Source: Lycorma delicatula (lineage: Eukaryota; Arthropoda; Insecta; Hemiptera; Fulgoridae). From it: DNA of 64,000 nucleotides. Where the stretch lies: positions 117,548,437 to 117,612,436 of the forward strand of contig NC_134462.1 of assembly GCF_047948215.1 (NCBI RefSeq). Reading direction: 5' to 3'. Below are positions 12,601 to 25,427 of this stretch, in pieces. Made by a program: the position numbers and the translations under genes. The notes beneath the pieces were generated by a model that had not been told where the DNA came from, searched no databases, and worked only from the letters and a program-made list of their open reading frames with translations. Each line of letters opens with the position of its first letter. The first letter of the stretch is position 1.

Positions 12601-14234
12601 TCATTCTCAAGAAAAAATTACATTCCATGCCGTCCTAATTAAAAGAAAGTCTGGAATGGAGTGCTTTTTTCTTTATCTCTTCTATTGCCTTTAATTATCT
12701 ATTTTATAATAGTGTGCATTCTATTGCCTTCTTCATCGATCCAAATTTATTATGTGCATTATCATGTCAAGTATGCCGAAATGTAGTAGATATCTGGTTC
12801 TATAACATAGTTACTCTGTTAAAACCCTGGCAGTTCATATGCGTCAGATGTATTAGAAAGATCACTAAGAAGATTGCATGCAAGACAGATTAGTACATAC
12901 TCTTCTGTTTTGAAACAATTGACTAACGCATTTTATGAACTCAATCTGGTTATCAATATTTACCGTCTAAAATTTAGTATTACACACAGATTGACAAACA
13001 TTTTATCGATCAAAACTTCCCTATTGATGACTTTTTTTGTAGTAACCATTTGTCGTTGATTATAACTGAAAATTAGGTATAAACGCAAAGATTTTATGTA
13101 TATTAGAAAAAATTATTTTTTCAATAAATTAATTAAACAAATAATCATAAAATAAAAGGTCCAATCCAACAGAGTTGGTGCTTGGACCTTGCTGTAAAAG
13201 TTACAACAGCATGTTTTTAGAGAATTTTTTGTTATAAATGAAACGAATTGCTTATCAATTGTTATGATACAAAAATATCTTATCATTATCCGGAAAGGAT
13301 AATTTTATTAAAATTTAGATAATTTTTAATCCGAAAGCTATTTATATTTATTTTATTTCATTCCTAGATCGTTGTATAAAACATACGAATGAAAAAATTA
13401 TTCTATGACTGCCATTTTTCGGTTTTGTATAATTATTAAATATTTAATTTTAATTTTACATTGTTGTTTTTCTTCACAAACAAAACCCATAAAAATGCCG
13501 ATTGTAATACATGAAACATAACAAAGTAATTTTTATTAAGAGTGTTTGTTTTGTGTATGAGAGTTCTATATACACAGGAATTATAATTATTTATATACGA
13601 TTATAATATTTTTTTTATTTTTTTATTACGGAAATGTAGAATTTATGAAAAATAAATAAATACTTAACTGATTATAATTTATTTTTTAAAAAAACCTCGT
13701 TATTTACTCCAGTCGTTATATAATGAATTTGTATATAAAACTCCATTTATGTAACCTTTTTTGATACTATATTTCACGCTTTTTTTATTTTTTTAATTTT
13801 TTAATGATTGGTGTCGAGTAGAACTTTACGGCACTTATCAGTAGTTTATCGTTCACTTCAACCTAATGTGTCAGTTGTTATCAATTTTAATTTTTTAATT
13901 AAAAAAATAATAACAACAGTATTAATAAATAAAGCGTAAACACGTTTCAAAACCAATCTTTGTCCAACAGGTCAGTGGTCAAAATTAAGATCTTATATAT
14001 ATAAATATTAATTTTATAACAGCAGTAGTAGTAATAATAATATGAAACATCTTGATGAAACATAATAACAATAGAATCATTTCATAAATCTAATTATAAT
14101 CTTTTATAAATCATAATGGACTTAATAATAATAATAATAATAAATATTTATTTACCCGGTTAAAAAATTACCTGTAATGAAGAAAAAATATTGTTGCAAG
14201 TCAAAAATAGAAACAAACCAAAAAATTACCCTTA
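12601..14234. other. AT-rich non-coding DNA
   Basis: I see no gene, recognisable transposon protein or structured repeat apart from short A/T runs and a (taa)n tract near 14125-14145. Confidence 0.45.
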
Positions 14235-14600
14235 TCAAAATGGGTAGAATAATAAACGCTTAAGTTGAATATGTATTTCGTAATACGCACCAAACAGTCG
14301 TTTGTGGAATATTAGAGTCACGTGACGAACGTCAAGTTGATTTTTTTGGACTACCTGCGAAGCTTTCTCTGAGTTGTTGCACAGCAGCTTCAGAATTGCA
14401 CAGGCGTTGCCCTGATTTTGTGTATTTAACAGAACAACCTGCCTCAACGAAGGTTTGGTGCCAAGAGCAAATTGTACGCCTACTAGGAGGCCCCCTACCG
14501 TACTCTTTACGAAAATTACGTGTTAACTTCAGTTGCTGACTGCAAATCGTGAAACCAAAACACATAGCGAGCACGTCCCTCATCAATAAATGTATTCATT
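14235..14600 (-). pseudogene. Helix-turn-helix transposase relic, N-terminal domain
   Basis: On the minus strand, DEGRARYVFWFHDLQSATEV (about 14525-14585) is followed, after a one-base shift near 14522, by RNFRKEYGRGPPSRRTICSW and HQTFVEAGCSVKYTKSGQR. LRESFAGSPKKST then leads to a TGA stop, after which the same frame continues with RSSRDSNIPQTTVWCVLRN. This is the N-terminal DNA-binding region of mariner/Tc-type transposases widespread in insects and spiders (usual forms: SPRKSTRRASRELGIPQTTVWRVLRKRL). A second stop follows, and no DDE catalytic domain is found downstream. The copy is inactive and truncated. It is not from the same copy as the relic at 10880-11195, which lies on the other strand. 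Confidence 0.8.
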
Positions 14601-15090
14601 TTTAATAATACTAGGTGACAGCTCTGGTGGCCGAATTCGGTACTAATGAACTATGCGAGTTAAAACTTGGTGTGTTTTGCTATGAAATGTGACCTTAACC
14701 GAATCTGTAAATAATCTGAATAAATTTATTTCACGCTTTTAAAGTCGTGAAATCCTTTTAGTATTATACGTTATGTTAAAACTTAAAAGTAGACAAAAAA
14801 TTGACTTGTCCCAAAATTTGCGTTTCGGGATTGATTCTTTTAAATTTATTTAAAATCCAAACTCTTAATTTTTATTATTTTCATTCTAAAAGAGGATTGA
14901 GTAGAGAAAAATTTATTTTACAGAAATTTCAGAAAAGACATCTGAACGATTTTGAAGGTTATAAAACTTTTTTTTTAGGAAATTTTATGAATTTTCTTTT
15001 AATTCTAACTTCATTTTATTACTTATTCTCAGATAAAAATTTTTTGCCAAACATACAAAAAAACTTTAAATTAACCAAATGTATGGTACC
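14601..15090. other. AT-rich non-coding DNA
   Basis: No recognisable feature. An open frame of about 108 codons at 14801-15127 is rich in Phe, Leu and Lys as expected from AT-rich DNA, and it runs into the SINE, so I do not regard it as a gene. Confidence 0.45.
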
Positions 15091-15381
15091 CTTCTCTTTT
15101 TCCTGTTTAGCCTCCGGAACAGCGTAAGGTATTACGTCAGAGGATGAATGAGGATATGTATGAGTGTAAGTGAAGTTTAGTCTTGTACAGTCTCAGGTCG
15201 ATTATTCCTCAGATTTATGGTTAATTGGTTAACTCAACCACCAAAGAACACCGTTAATGACAATCTAGTAATCAAATTCGTATAAAAGTACTGACTTTAC
15301 TAGGATTTGAACCTCAGAACTCTCGACTTTGAAATCAGCTGATTTACGATAACGAGTTAACCATAAAACCAGTCCGGTGGG
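15091..15381 (-). mobile_element. SINE-A (tRNA-derived), full-length, diverged
   Basis: Read on the minus strand, the head is cccaccggactggttttatg, an A-box-like start. It is followed by the family sequence aatcagctgattt and a degenerate B box in gaggttcaaatcctagtaaa. The body contains caaccaccaaag on the plus strand, and the tail reads cttcatcc..ctctgacg..ccggaggctaaacagg in reverse. The same order of landmarks occurs at 23817-24120 and 57640-57939, and in broken copies at 30452 and 44581. SINEs of this type are copied by the reverse transcriptase of a partner LINE and encode no protein. Confidence 0.85.
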
Positions 15382-18300
15382 CTTAATTTGTGGTACCTGT
15401 TTCATTTTTTTTTTATCAACAGATAAAAAATGAAATTCTGCTATGGATGAAGAACAATTTTAAAATATAAAGAAAACATGATCAAATTTTAATATTTTTA
15501 AGTGACTATTTGAAAAAAAAAACCATATACGAAAGCTTTACTTATTTTTATAACTTATTTAAAAAAAATGAAATAACCAGTTGATGTTTTAACGGGTAGA
15601 AGATTTCTTTTATGAATTCTTTAGTGAGAATGCATGCTACATACTATTCGGTTATAGAATAACGTTAAGAATCTGTTGAGATTTCATAATAAAGTTTCAT
15701 AATTGAAGTTAAAGTAACGAGCTTTATTAATTATATTTTCGTCTTCTTAAATTATAAAACATTTTTCAATTAAAAAAATAATTGTTTAATTAATTATAAT
15801 TGTCAGGAAATAATGGATTAATTTTTCTTTTCTGTTTCTGCTTCACAAAATTACTGAAAAAAAATTTAGGATAATGGATACAAAGGTAATTTGGATAATT
15901 CCATATCGAAGGTTGTATTTAATGAAAATTTATTGTTAAGTGAATTTTTAAATTCACAAAAAAACAATATTATTTTATGTACTATAAAAAGAATTCTCTT
16001 AAAACAGCTTTGAAGACTAGTAAAAAACTTGAATTTTATAAAATGTAAACTTTCAAAATGTCACTTGACTTTATTAGTAATGTAAAAATACAGTTTTTAA
16101 AATAATACATTTTCAAATACATACTGAGCTACGATAAAAAGATTTAATTTTTTTAAAAAGCAATATTTCCAAATAAAACGTATAGATCAGAAAAGTAAAT
16201 TACCAGTATGATCACTGGGGGAATGGGTTACATTTTAAATTGTCTGCAAGTGCATGAAGGAGAATTTAGCAAGGTAGTAACCAATTATTTTTAACGTTTT
16301 ACACAGTTTATGAATAATTTTATTGAATAAAACCATGAAAGTCTTGTTGCAAACGAATATATCTTGTTCCTAGTACTGGACTTTGTACTTAAAATTTAGT
16401 GTTTGTGTAAAATTTTGGGAACGTATTAGTTTTTAAATCGATAAAAATTTTCTTTAACAAACATTATCACACTAAAATATTTTTTCTTGTGAAAGTTTTT
16501 TTTAAATTTAATTGAAATTTACATTAATTTAAGATGTGTTTTTAAATTATTCTAAATTATACCCTGTATTATAAATATTTAATTTATTAAGAGCCAATTT
16601 TTAAAACAACAATTCAGTATGTAAGCACAATATACTTTACAAAAAACTTGACTTCTGTGATTTTTAACATAATATAAGAATTCATTCTAAACTATTTTGC
16701 ATATAATAAATATAAATGACTGAAATATGTCTGTTATTTTAAAGCAACAGGTGATTAAAAACTTTTCAAATTTATTTGGTCCAAAGCCAAAGTTTCAAAA
16801 AAAAAACTTAAGAAATCCATAACATGTTAAAACATTTTCTAACCTAGTCTTTATATGTCATTTAAATATATGGTGAACTTGTTGACAGCTAACAACTGCT
16901 TGAAAAATTAAATGGCCGCATTCCAAGATCAACATTCATTGCACTGTTTACTGTAAACTACTCAAAAGAAAAAAAATCATAAAAAAAATACTTTCCCGTA
17001 ACGACATTTTTTAACTTACTTTTATTTAACATTTAAAAAAAAAATATTTTACTAAAATAATTATTTATTTATTTCTAAAGATATTACATAAATATTTGTT
17101 ACGTACCGTATCATAGTACTTAAGATAAAATTAATGTATGAGATATAATTAAATCAGGTGGTCCTGTAAGTTGAAATTTTTTGCATGAATTACGTAGGTA
17201 ATAAAGTGTAAATTATTTATTTAAAACAAATAAAAGCATCTTTGGTTGGTGATAAATACGTGTATTTAAAGCTACTGTAATATTTTTTTAGTCCAAGGTG
17301 CAGTCTTAAATTTAAATGTTACACTTATTTTCAATTGTATTTCGCTAGAAATATTACAGATTTGTTTCTATTTCTTAGTTATTTTTGACAAAACTCAATA
17401 AACATCGTGGTTTCTAAGCGATATGTTTTCGTTTGAACAAAATCAACTTAGCTACTATAACTGATGCAAAAGTAGCATATACTCAAGTTTCAAAACCGAT
17501 TAAAAGAGGAAGACAATGTAACAATTTAAAGTTCGAACCTGGATTGCAGGGTCAGGTTGTATGACCTTGTTTTTGGCGAATCTTTGATAGAAAGTGTAAA
17601 ATTCCTATCTCCTATCTCTTTTTCTGATTAAGATTAATACGTATGATTGATTAGCCGATACAAATTAAATTCAAATTGATTGAAAAATAAGATTAAAAAT
17701 TTTAACAAGGTAAAATGAATTTTTACATATTGGCAAAGCTGAAAATTAAGAAAATAATCAAAACAATTGATTGAAAAAATTAAACGTTTTGATTTTTAAT
17801 TAAGAAAATTTTACGCACGATTGCTTCAAAAAATATCATTAAAAATATTTCATTAGCCTATTTTTATTGATGTTATGATATGCCTAATACAATTGACGTC
17901 AATAACCTGTAACATGTTACATGGGTCTTAAGAAAAAAAATAATAGACATATGAAGGAATTAAAATAATAAAATAAATAATCGTTATTTATGATGTACTC
18001 AAACTGTTAATATGAAATGAAAAATATTAAAAAAATAGCTATGTAACTATGAAAACTTATTAAGAACATAGAAAACAAATCCGAGTGTTTTTTTTAATTT
18101 TTTTTTTTTTTTTGCTTTCGTCGTATATTCTGAGCACAAATAATTTGCTAAAATAATTAACTTTACAAATTAATTTTTATTTGCAAATACATCTTTTTTT
18201 TATAAATTTGCACCTTATAAATTTATTAACTTCAGGTATTTTGAATATTTATTTACAATATATTTTCTCTTTTTTATTGTACTGCGTAACAATAGAAATC

Positions 18301-21300
18301 GAGTTCATCAGCTAATCATTTCAAACATAACGTTGACAATTATTGGATAGTCCCATTAAAATAATTCATAGCTCAATTTACACCGATATCAGAGGAACTA
18401 AAATTTAATTAAAAATTACTGTACAACAGAATTTGAGTAATCTGAACTAATTAATAGTGATCGGATTACAGAAAAATTCGCTTTATCGAGTGGAAATATT
18501 GTAGGATCAAAAATTAAGAATTACAACGCATATAAATTAAACATTTTTCACTAAAACGTTTGCTTATTAATGCCACAATATTGAATATTTATTACTTAGC
18601 TTTTAAACTCTGGCAAAATAAAATATCAGAAAACTTTTTAGCATTTTAAGAAAAAATTTACTGCATGAATAATTGTGGAAACAGATATATGAATTATTTT
18701 ATTAAATAAACCCATAAAACGCTTAAATATCTCTTAATACTGGTGAAATAAATTATTTTTTGATAACTCCAAAAGTTTTTCTTCTTTTTTTTATCGGTTA
18801 ATAATAAGTTTTAAAGCTTCCTTTCGTTTTGTTTCATCCAGCAATATTAACTGCCCACTGAACACACGTGCTGAAGCTTTTTAACCACATCATTAAAGTT
18901 TCTTCGTTGAATTTGTTCGTTCTCTTCTTTATTTTTTTCATTTTTATTAACGAAATTTTGTCTAATCCTAGTCGTAATTTACTGATGATTTTTTTGTTTG
19001 ATTTAATTTTGTTACGAGTTTATTGCAAAGTGTTTGTACAGTTTGTTACGAGTTCGTTATTTATTTCAAGTTTAAAATGTACATGCTTTTTATCATTTTT
19101 TCATATTCTGAATTATCATTTACATGTTTATGTTTATTTTCTCCAATCATAGAAAATTTTCATGATTCTCAAATGTGACGTTTGTCGGATAGAGGAAGAG
19201 AAATATTCACAAATTTAAAAAAAATTTAAAGATCCTATTAATAATGTATTCTGATTATTTCAACATAGAAGCTTACATGGAAATATGGAAGAATATCTTT
19301 TACTATATAAAAAATATCATACCCTACCAGGATTCAAACCCAAGCTCTTCCAGAAAAAAGGTTGTATTTTAATATATTATATTAAAACTGTGAGCATTTT
19401 CAAATAAAATGTATTTTTTATTTTTTGTTTCAATAAGTGTACTTTTTTTTAATCAAATCATTTTTTATTTAAAAAAAAGGTTATTTTTATAAAAATGCTG
19501 ATGAAAATCCATAAAAATTTACCGTTCTCATGAATTTAAAACTGCACTGTTTTTTCGGATACCGATTAATTAAAAGTATTTAATTCGGATTATCAGGACA
19601 GGTAGTACTTTAAATTATACATTAATCATCTCGAAAATAATAAATATTTGTTATAACCGGATGTTGTATCACTAAATTGGAGAATAGCACAAAAAGAAAG
19701 CTTTTTCATGTTACAAACAAAAAATAAAAAAATATCGAAGTAAAATCAAAAAAATCAAAAAGGAATTTAAATGTGATTAATTTTAGAAAAATAAGTAAAA
19801 ACTGAACCTGTAATTCCAGTGATACAGAATTCTCTTCGAGCAGAACGATAAATGGATACAATTGAGAACTTAACAGAAATGATCATTTGATAAACTCTAC
19901 CAAACGAGGGGGTAAAGTAAATTGTAATGAAATTTGCTTATTAGAAAATAAAAAACAATTCAAAAAGTAACTTATTACACCGAAGAGACAAATAGATTTT
20001 TTTTTTTTTTTAGAATGAAAGGAAAAATCCTGAAATAAATATCCTTTAGAGATAAAATATTTTAAGCAGTCAGTGATTAACCCCCATATGACAAAAAAGA
20101 TGATGAATAGAATGTATGAAGTATTCAGGACGATTAGATTAAAGATAGATAAATAGATAGATAAATGGAATGATAGAGAGAGAGAGAGAAATAAAGAAAG
20201 AAAGAGGTAATAATAAAATCTGTTGGTTTAAAATTTCAAAATGGAAAGTTATTAAGAAAAAAATATTTTTAACTGTGTGAGCCTTTTTTGGTAGAACGAA
20301 TACATGATTTGAAATTTTAGTGCAATCATTTTTTAAGTATAGAAATTTTAAATAAAAAAAATACCAAAACAAATCAGTATTTTTCTTTTAGTGTAATCAA
20401 TACTTAACTTCGTAAACCGGTAAACAGCAAAAAGAAGCACCTAATGTAACCAACGTATAAAATCACGTACTTTTCTGTTTGACGGGTGACTACACCTGGG
20501 CGCGTTTCTGCACGCCGCTGTGGTTTTACCTTTCATTGTCTACTATCTGATTTTTTTATATTTATTTTTTTAACAACTTGTTCAGTTTGTTTTTCTCGGT
20601 CTGAACACTTGGTTCTGAGCCGGGCACGTTCCTTGCGGTCGACCGTAAAGCCGCACTAGACAAGTGATCTTTGGTTTTCATTTTCTAATACTTTCTTATG
20701 TAAAAGTAGTTTAGTTTAAATATCTTATCTTAACCGCTGTTTTATATTTTTATAAATACTCTTAAATTACTAAATATGATTTTTAAATTTACTTTAAAAA
20801 ATCCTCGTAGAATTCGTCCATTATTTGGGTTAAAAAAGAACAGTATTAAATTTAATAGTAAAAAATACAGTATAGAATGTTAACTAAACATTTAAAAAAA
20901 GCGTAATTTTTAATAAAAATAAATCGTTGCAACGAAGCATATTCAGAAAAACAAAAATCTTTTTTTTTCATGCACGAGAGATGAATTCCTCTTACGTCTA
21001 TAAAAATATAAATTATACTTCGAAAAATTAAGTATTAAATATTCGTAATTATTTAAAAATCAATTAATTAATTAACAAGTGAGAAGAGAAAAAAATGGAA
21101 ACGTATGTTTCTAAAGCGGTATTTTTTTGTTTATATAATACAGACTTTGCAAAGGATAAATACTGGTTTTGTTAGACGTTGATGGCCTGTGATAAAAAAA
21201 TCAGTTTAAAGAAGTTAAGGAAGACGTGGAAAAGGAAAATATCAAAATGAAGATTTATGAAATAGGAGTGACGATAGAGATATGATAGAAAGAATAAAGG

Positions 21301-23799
21301 AATAAAGGACAGGTCGAAGAGAAAACATCAAATCTAAATTTAAATTGAGTGAAAGAAGAAAGAAATCCCATGAATTTAGAATGAAAAAATACTGAGAAGG
21401 AAGGAGAAAGAAACATCAGAGGAAAAAATCGTAATTGCAACCTTATCTTTCTTTATATTCTATGAAACTAGAACGAATTAAAAAAAATCAATCTAATAAA
21501 AAAGCACGGTGCGTTGGTTTGTTTTCTGTATATGCTCACATTCTTATTTTGAACGAACAGCGCGAACTATTCATTCGTTCGAACGATTTATACTTCTTGA
21601 TACGAACGATTTATCTAAAATTATATTTGTGTTTTAGGGATAAAAAATAAAAACATTGGGGTTAGAGCTGTGTTATAAAATCACAATTTAAGAAGCGGCT
21701 AAAAATGTTCAGGATTTTGAAGTTTTTCGTTGGAAAATTTTCTGGTGCTAAATTCATGAACGTCATTTAGTTACAATCGGCAAAAACATTTAACAGAATC
21801 GTGTGTAATGAAACATGAACAGCGTAACATTTCCGCGGCGGGCTTCAGGCCCGATTTTTTTCTAGTAGAAATAAATACTTAATGGATTTTATTAATAGGA
21901 GAAAAATAATATTAAAAAATAGATAAAATTCTGTGAAGTATAATAAAATACTTTAAAAAAGTGGTAGGCTAAATAATAAAAATCTGTATTTTAAAAATCT
22001 AAAAAGGTTGTTATTTAGAAAGTAATATTACAAAGGATGATTTACTAAGAGAAAAAAAATAATAAAAAAGAAAGAAAAGCCTGTATGCTTTAAAAAAAAT
22101 ACTATTTTACTAAAAAATTAGGAATAAGAGAAAAATTTTAAACAAAATATATATTTGAATGTAGTTTAACACAGTGTTGGCAGGAAAAAATGACAGTAGA
22201 ATAATAAGAAAGATCAGGGAAAGAAGCTTTTAGAAAGTGGCACATTAGAAGAATTTTGCTAATTAGGATGGCTAATAAAGTTTTACATTAATATATTTTT
22301 TAATCGATTCGCAAAAAGAGAAGGGTGTGATACATAGATTTCTATTAAAGAGAATACTCAATGTTTGATAACGCATTAAAGCATCTAAGTTAAGTAAATT
22401 TTCTAATGTTAATATTAACGATAACGCACAATATAAAGGGATGAAATATATCCTTATATATGGGTAGTACGATTTATCAAAATATTCATACAAAACGTAT
22501 TAAAATAAATCAAACCGGTATCATTATTATATAAAACAAATTTATATCTTTAAGTACAAATTAAGAACTTAGCATTTATTGACAAAAATCTGCTTTTAAC
22601 CAAACATTTCAGGATTTGTCTGTTTGAGTGTTTGTGGTGCAGAAAAAATCCGTAATTTCTTAATTTCTAGCTCTTAGATTAAACTACGTATGTGTAAAGA
22701 TATTTTGTAAAATTATGTTTTAAAATGGTGTCTTATGTCTTCTTTAGGTAGTAATGAAAGACGTGTGGGAAGTGGGAGGGAAAGGATTCGTCGATATGCC
22801 ATCGTAATATCAAAAAATCTCGTCTGTCATTAAATTCTGACTAGACATACTCCAGTTATCATGCCCATTTCTAGTCAGTTTATTACCGGCTTTTCTTTAG
22901 ACTACTTTACACTAATTAACTTATTAAATTTTTAGATTATCTTTAAGGCTGTCTTTTCTTTTTGATATTTTCCAATTGCTGTACAGTATCTTGGATTTCT
23001 TTGTAAATAATTTTCGAAAAAAAATATTTTTATCACCTTCCTATCGGAAAACGAAACAAGCTATTTCTAAAAAGTAAAATTAAAAATATCAAACTCGGGG
23101 ATGTAATGGAAGTACCTCCTCAATAATGATGAACCGATTAGATGTCCGTTAGTCCTGGAAATAATTCTTAAGGTATTTCAATTATAGAAACAATTTTTGA
23201 CTGAATAAAACTTTTACGATCAATTTATTGAGAATTTTATATTTTAAATCAGTTTCATCGCACAGCAAAATTTATTTAAATCTATACAAATTGTGAGGTC
23301 TGTTGTTTGCAAAAAAAAAAATAATTTATCATTTAAATTAGGTACATCCAAAGTTAATACATCTAAAATCATAATCTACTAATATTTGTTTATTTATTTG
23401 TTATGCATTAGAATGCTTAGGCAAATAAATTTCTTAGAGTAACTGTAACTAATTAAAATAACCTTTCATAACAAATACTGAAAACGGAATAACTACAACA
23501 ACAATGTAGTAAAAAATAGTAGTATTTAAACAAAGTTTCTGTATTTTAATATATTTTATCTATTTCCTTTGCAGTAAAAGTAATATGTAATAATATTATT
23601 CTGATACTGTTCACTGTATAACCGACTTATTTTGTAATAGATTTTAAATCACAATAACCTCTAAGTTAATTTAGGGTGGAACAGCATAAGGGTTAGTGAT
23701 GCGCTTATGTATAGATTGTCAACACCAATGTTTCTGATATTTTTTATTGACCCGGTTACCCTCTTTATATATATAAATGTATATACAAATGCACAAGTT
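15382..23799. other. Long AT-rich non-coding stretch
   Basis: No supported gene. Local points: a GC-richer patch at 20470-20660 (ctgggcgcgtttctgcacg and ccgggcacgttccttgcgg); a GATA/GAGA tract at 20140-20205; and a small GC hairpin, cggcgggcttcaggcccg, near 21837-21854. A relic with a tRNA B-box-like sequence (taccaggattcaaacccaag, about 19325-19345) may be an old SINE. Open frames here are short and compositionally AT-driven. Confidence 0.45.
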
Positions 23800-23816
23800 T
23801 GTGATAGGTTCTATCT
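23800..23816. repeat. Target-site duplication, left, of SINE-A
   Basis: tgtgataggttctatct here is repeated as tgtgataggttatatct at 24121-24137: 17 bp with one mismatch. It flanks the SINE on both sides and proves insertion by target-primed reverse transcription. Confidence 0.9.
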
Positions 23817-24120
23817 TTTTTCTCTTTTCTTTCCTGTTTAGCCTCCGGTAACTACCGTTTAGATAATACTTCAGAGGATGAATGAGGATGATATGTATGA
23901 GTGTAAATGAAGTGTAGTCTTGTACATTCTCAGTTCGACCATACCTGAGATGTGTGGTTAATTGAAACCCAACCACCAAAGAATACCGGTATCCACGATC
24001 TAGTATTCAAATCCGTGTAAAAATAACTGGCCTTACTAGGACTTGAACGCTGTAACTCTCGACTTTCCAAATCAGCTGATTTGGGAAGACGCGTTAACCA
24101 CTAGACCAACCCGATGGGTG
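23817..24120 (-). mobile_element. SINE-A (tRNA-derived), full-length with 17 bp TSD
   Basis: This is the best-preserved copy of the family on this strand. On the minus strand it starts cacccatcgggttggtctag, with an A box in tggtctagtggttaacg. It continues gcgtcttcccaaatcagctg, a B box in gcgttcaagtcctagtaagg, a body with ggttgggtttcaattaacca, and a tail ctctgaagtattatctaaac followed by ccggaggctaaacagg and a short A/T-rich end. Two promoter boxes at tRNA-like spacing support RNA polymerase III transcription. It encodes no protein. The element lies about 900 bp from the apterous-type exon, inside the presumed downstream intron and in the same orientation as the gene. Confidence 0.93.
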
Positions 24121-24137
24121 TGTGATAGGTTATATCT

Positions 24138-25023
24138 GTCTATTTGCAACATCACGCGTGAGAACCAACCAACCGATTGGTTTTTTAAATTTTCAGGATA
24201 TATTTGAGTTATTCTAGGAAAGGTTTTAAGCTGTAGATTGAGTCCCTAGCCCCATTGGGGATGAAGTTGTAATGCTTTCCTCCTTAAAGGTCTGTGTATT
24301 ATTATATCGGTCAATACTATTCTGTCTTTTGGGTGCTTAATTTTATCTTTTGTTTATTTTTTTTTTCTAGTTCATTGTTGAGTAGTTGTTTAAATGCGGT
24401 GCTGTTGACCACTGTTGTCCTAACTGTGAGAAATACTAACGACCACAATTTTAATTAATCTTGTATCCTAAGTATTTTACGACAAAATTTTATATATATA
24501 TAAAATTATACGGGTAATAAAACATAACAGTTATTACGAAGAGGTGATCTAAAATCATACTTAAATTGAACATTTAAAATTATTTAGTAAAATCATAATA
24601 AAATATTAAAACCACAAGTAATTTAAAGAACAAGGCTGCAGCCCGTAAATTAAGTTTTTAAGTACGATTTTAATACTTTTTAAACTATTAAAATAGTTAT
24701 ACATTTTTATAGACAAGTTGTTAAACGTTGTGTATGCAAAATGATTAGAGCAAATCACGCGACAATAAAATATAAATTAATTTAATATTCTATTTTTAAA
24801 GCTTCTACTGCCAGTTCCGGTCTATGGAATCCGAATAGAAACTATACGGTTACTTTCAGTTCCGTTTTTTACACGTCAAATTTATTCTTTAACCGACGCG
24901 ATCGTATAATTTATCAAGTAAAAATTATTTGTACCGACAGAGTTTTTGCAGTAAAATTGTTTATAATTATTTAAATTGCTGGATATTTTTGAAAAAAAAA
25001 ATAACTATTCAAAATAAACTCAC
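24138..25023. other. Presumed intron sequence downstream of the LIM exon
   Basis: The strand of interest is minus, so this is the start of the intron that follows the exon. It begins with the donor GTGAGT (25018-25023 read on the minus strand). The part at 24140-24330 (aaccaaccgattggtttttt and a ccccattgggg inverted repeat) resembles decayed insect repeats. The AT palindrome attttatatatatataaaat lies near 24487-24506. No homeodomain exon was recognised here. Confidence 0.6.
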
Positions 25024-25427
25024 CTAAATTAGCGGTCATAGTCTCTAAATCCTTTGGTTTCCTTTTCCGAGGTCGTCCTTTCTGTCTCGGCGTGGGAGCA
25101 CCATTAAAAAAGGAATTATTGACCTTTACAGGATCAGGGACAGAAGGTGAAGGGTGAGGAGCTCCCAGACGAGGGTGATAATGTAAATCAGGACCGGGAG
25201 ATGGATAGGGTCCGGACGAAGCGGGTCGTGGCGGTAGTTCTTGATAATGTAAACGACAAAATACTGCTCCGTCACGCATACCGAAGTGATCACCCTTTGT
25301 AAGTACGGTTGAACAAACCGCGCATGAGAAACAGTGAACATGGAATACATAGTCGCACGCTCTCATTACCAATTCTGATGATAAAATAGCCGCTTGACAA
25401 CGACCGCACCTCTTCATTCCAAATAAC
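25024..25427 (-). CDS. ap: Internal exon of apterous-type LIM-homeodomain gene (LIM2 domain plus linker)
   Basis: The exon has 404 bases: one base completing a split codon, 134 full codons, and one base of the next codon. It is bounded by a T-rich tract with ttgcag at the acceptor (25428-25433) and AG|GTGAGT at the donor. Its first ~55 residues form a LIM zinc-binding domain: CGRC, then FHVHC, CAVC, and FCRLH supplying the last ligands. It contains SSELVMRA and LTKGDHFGMRD, which are characteristic of Lhx2/Lhx9/apterous LIM2. A Pro-rich linker follows (PPRPASSGPYPSPGPD), then QKGRPRKRKPKDLETMTANL, the conserved basic segment that precedes the homeodomain in apterous proteins. Apterous is a nuclear transcription factor that specifies dorsal wing identity and certain neurons in Drosophila; its LIM domains bind the Chip/Ldb cofactor. 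The LIM1 exon should lie at higher coordinates and the homeodomain at lower ones; neither was found. Insects can carry two paralogues (apA, apB) and I cannot tell which this is. Confidence 0.95.

Noticed and set aside
14801..15127. 108-codon plus-strand frame
   Set aside because: Composition is typical of AT-rich random sequence, and its end is SINE-A tail sequence.
19325..19365. tRNA B-box-like sequence gggtttgaatcctggtaggg (minus)
   Set aside because: No A box or SINE body beside it; too little to call an element. The same applies to stretches near 2060-2120 and 39450-39500.
25126..25350. 74-codon minus-strand frame inside the LIM exon
   Set aside because: It is an alternative-frame shadow of the apterous coding frame, without conserved motifs.
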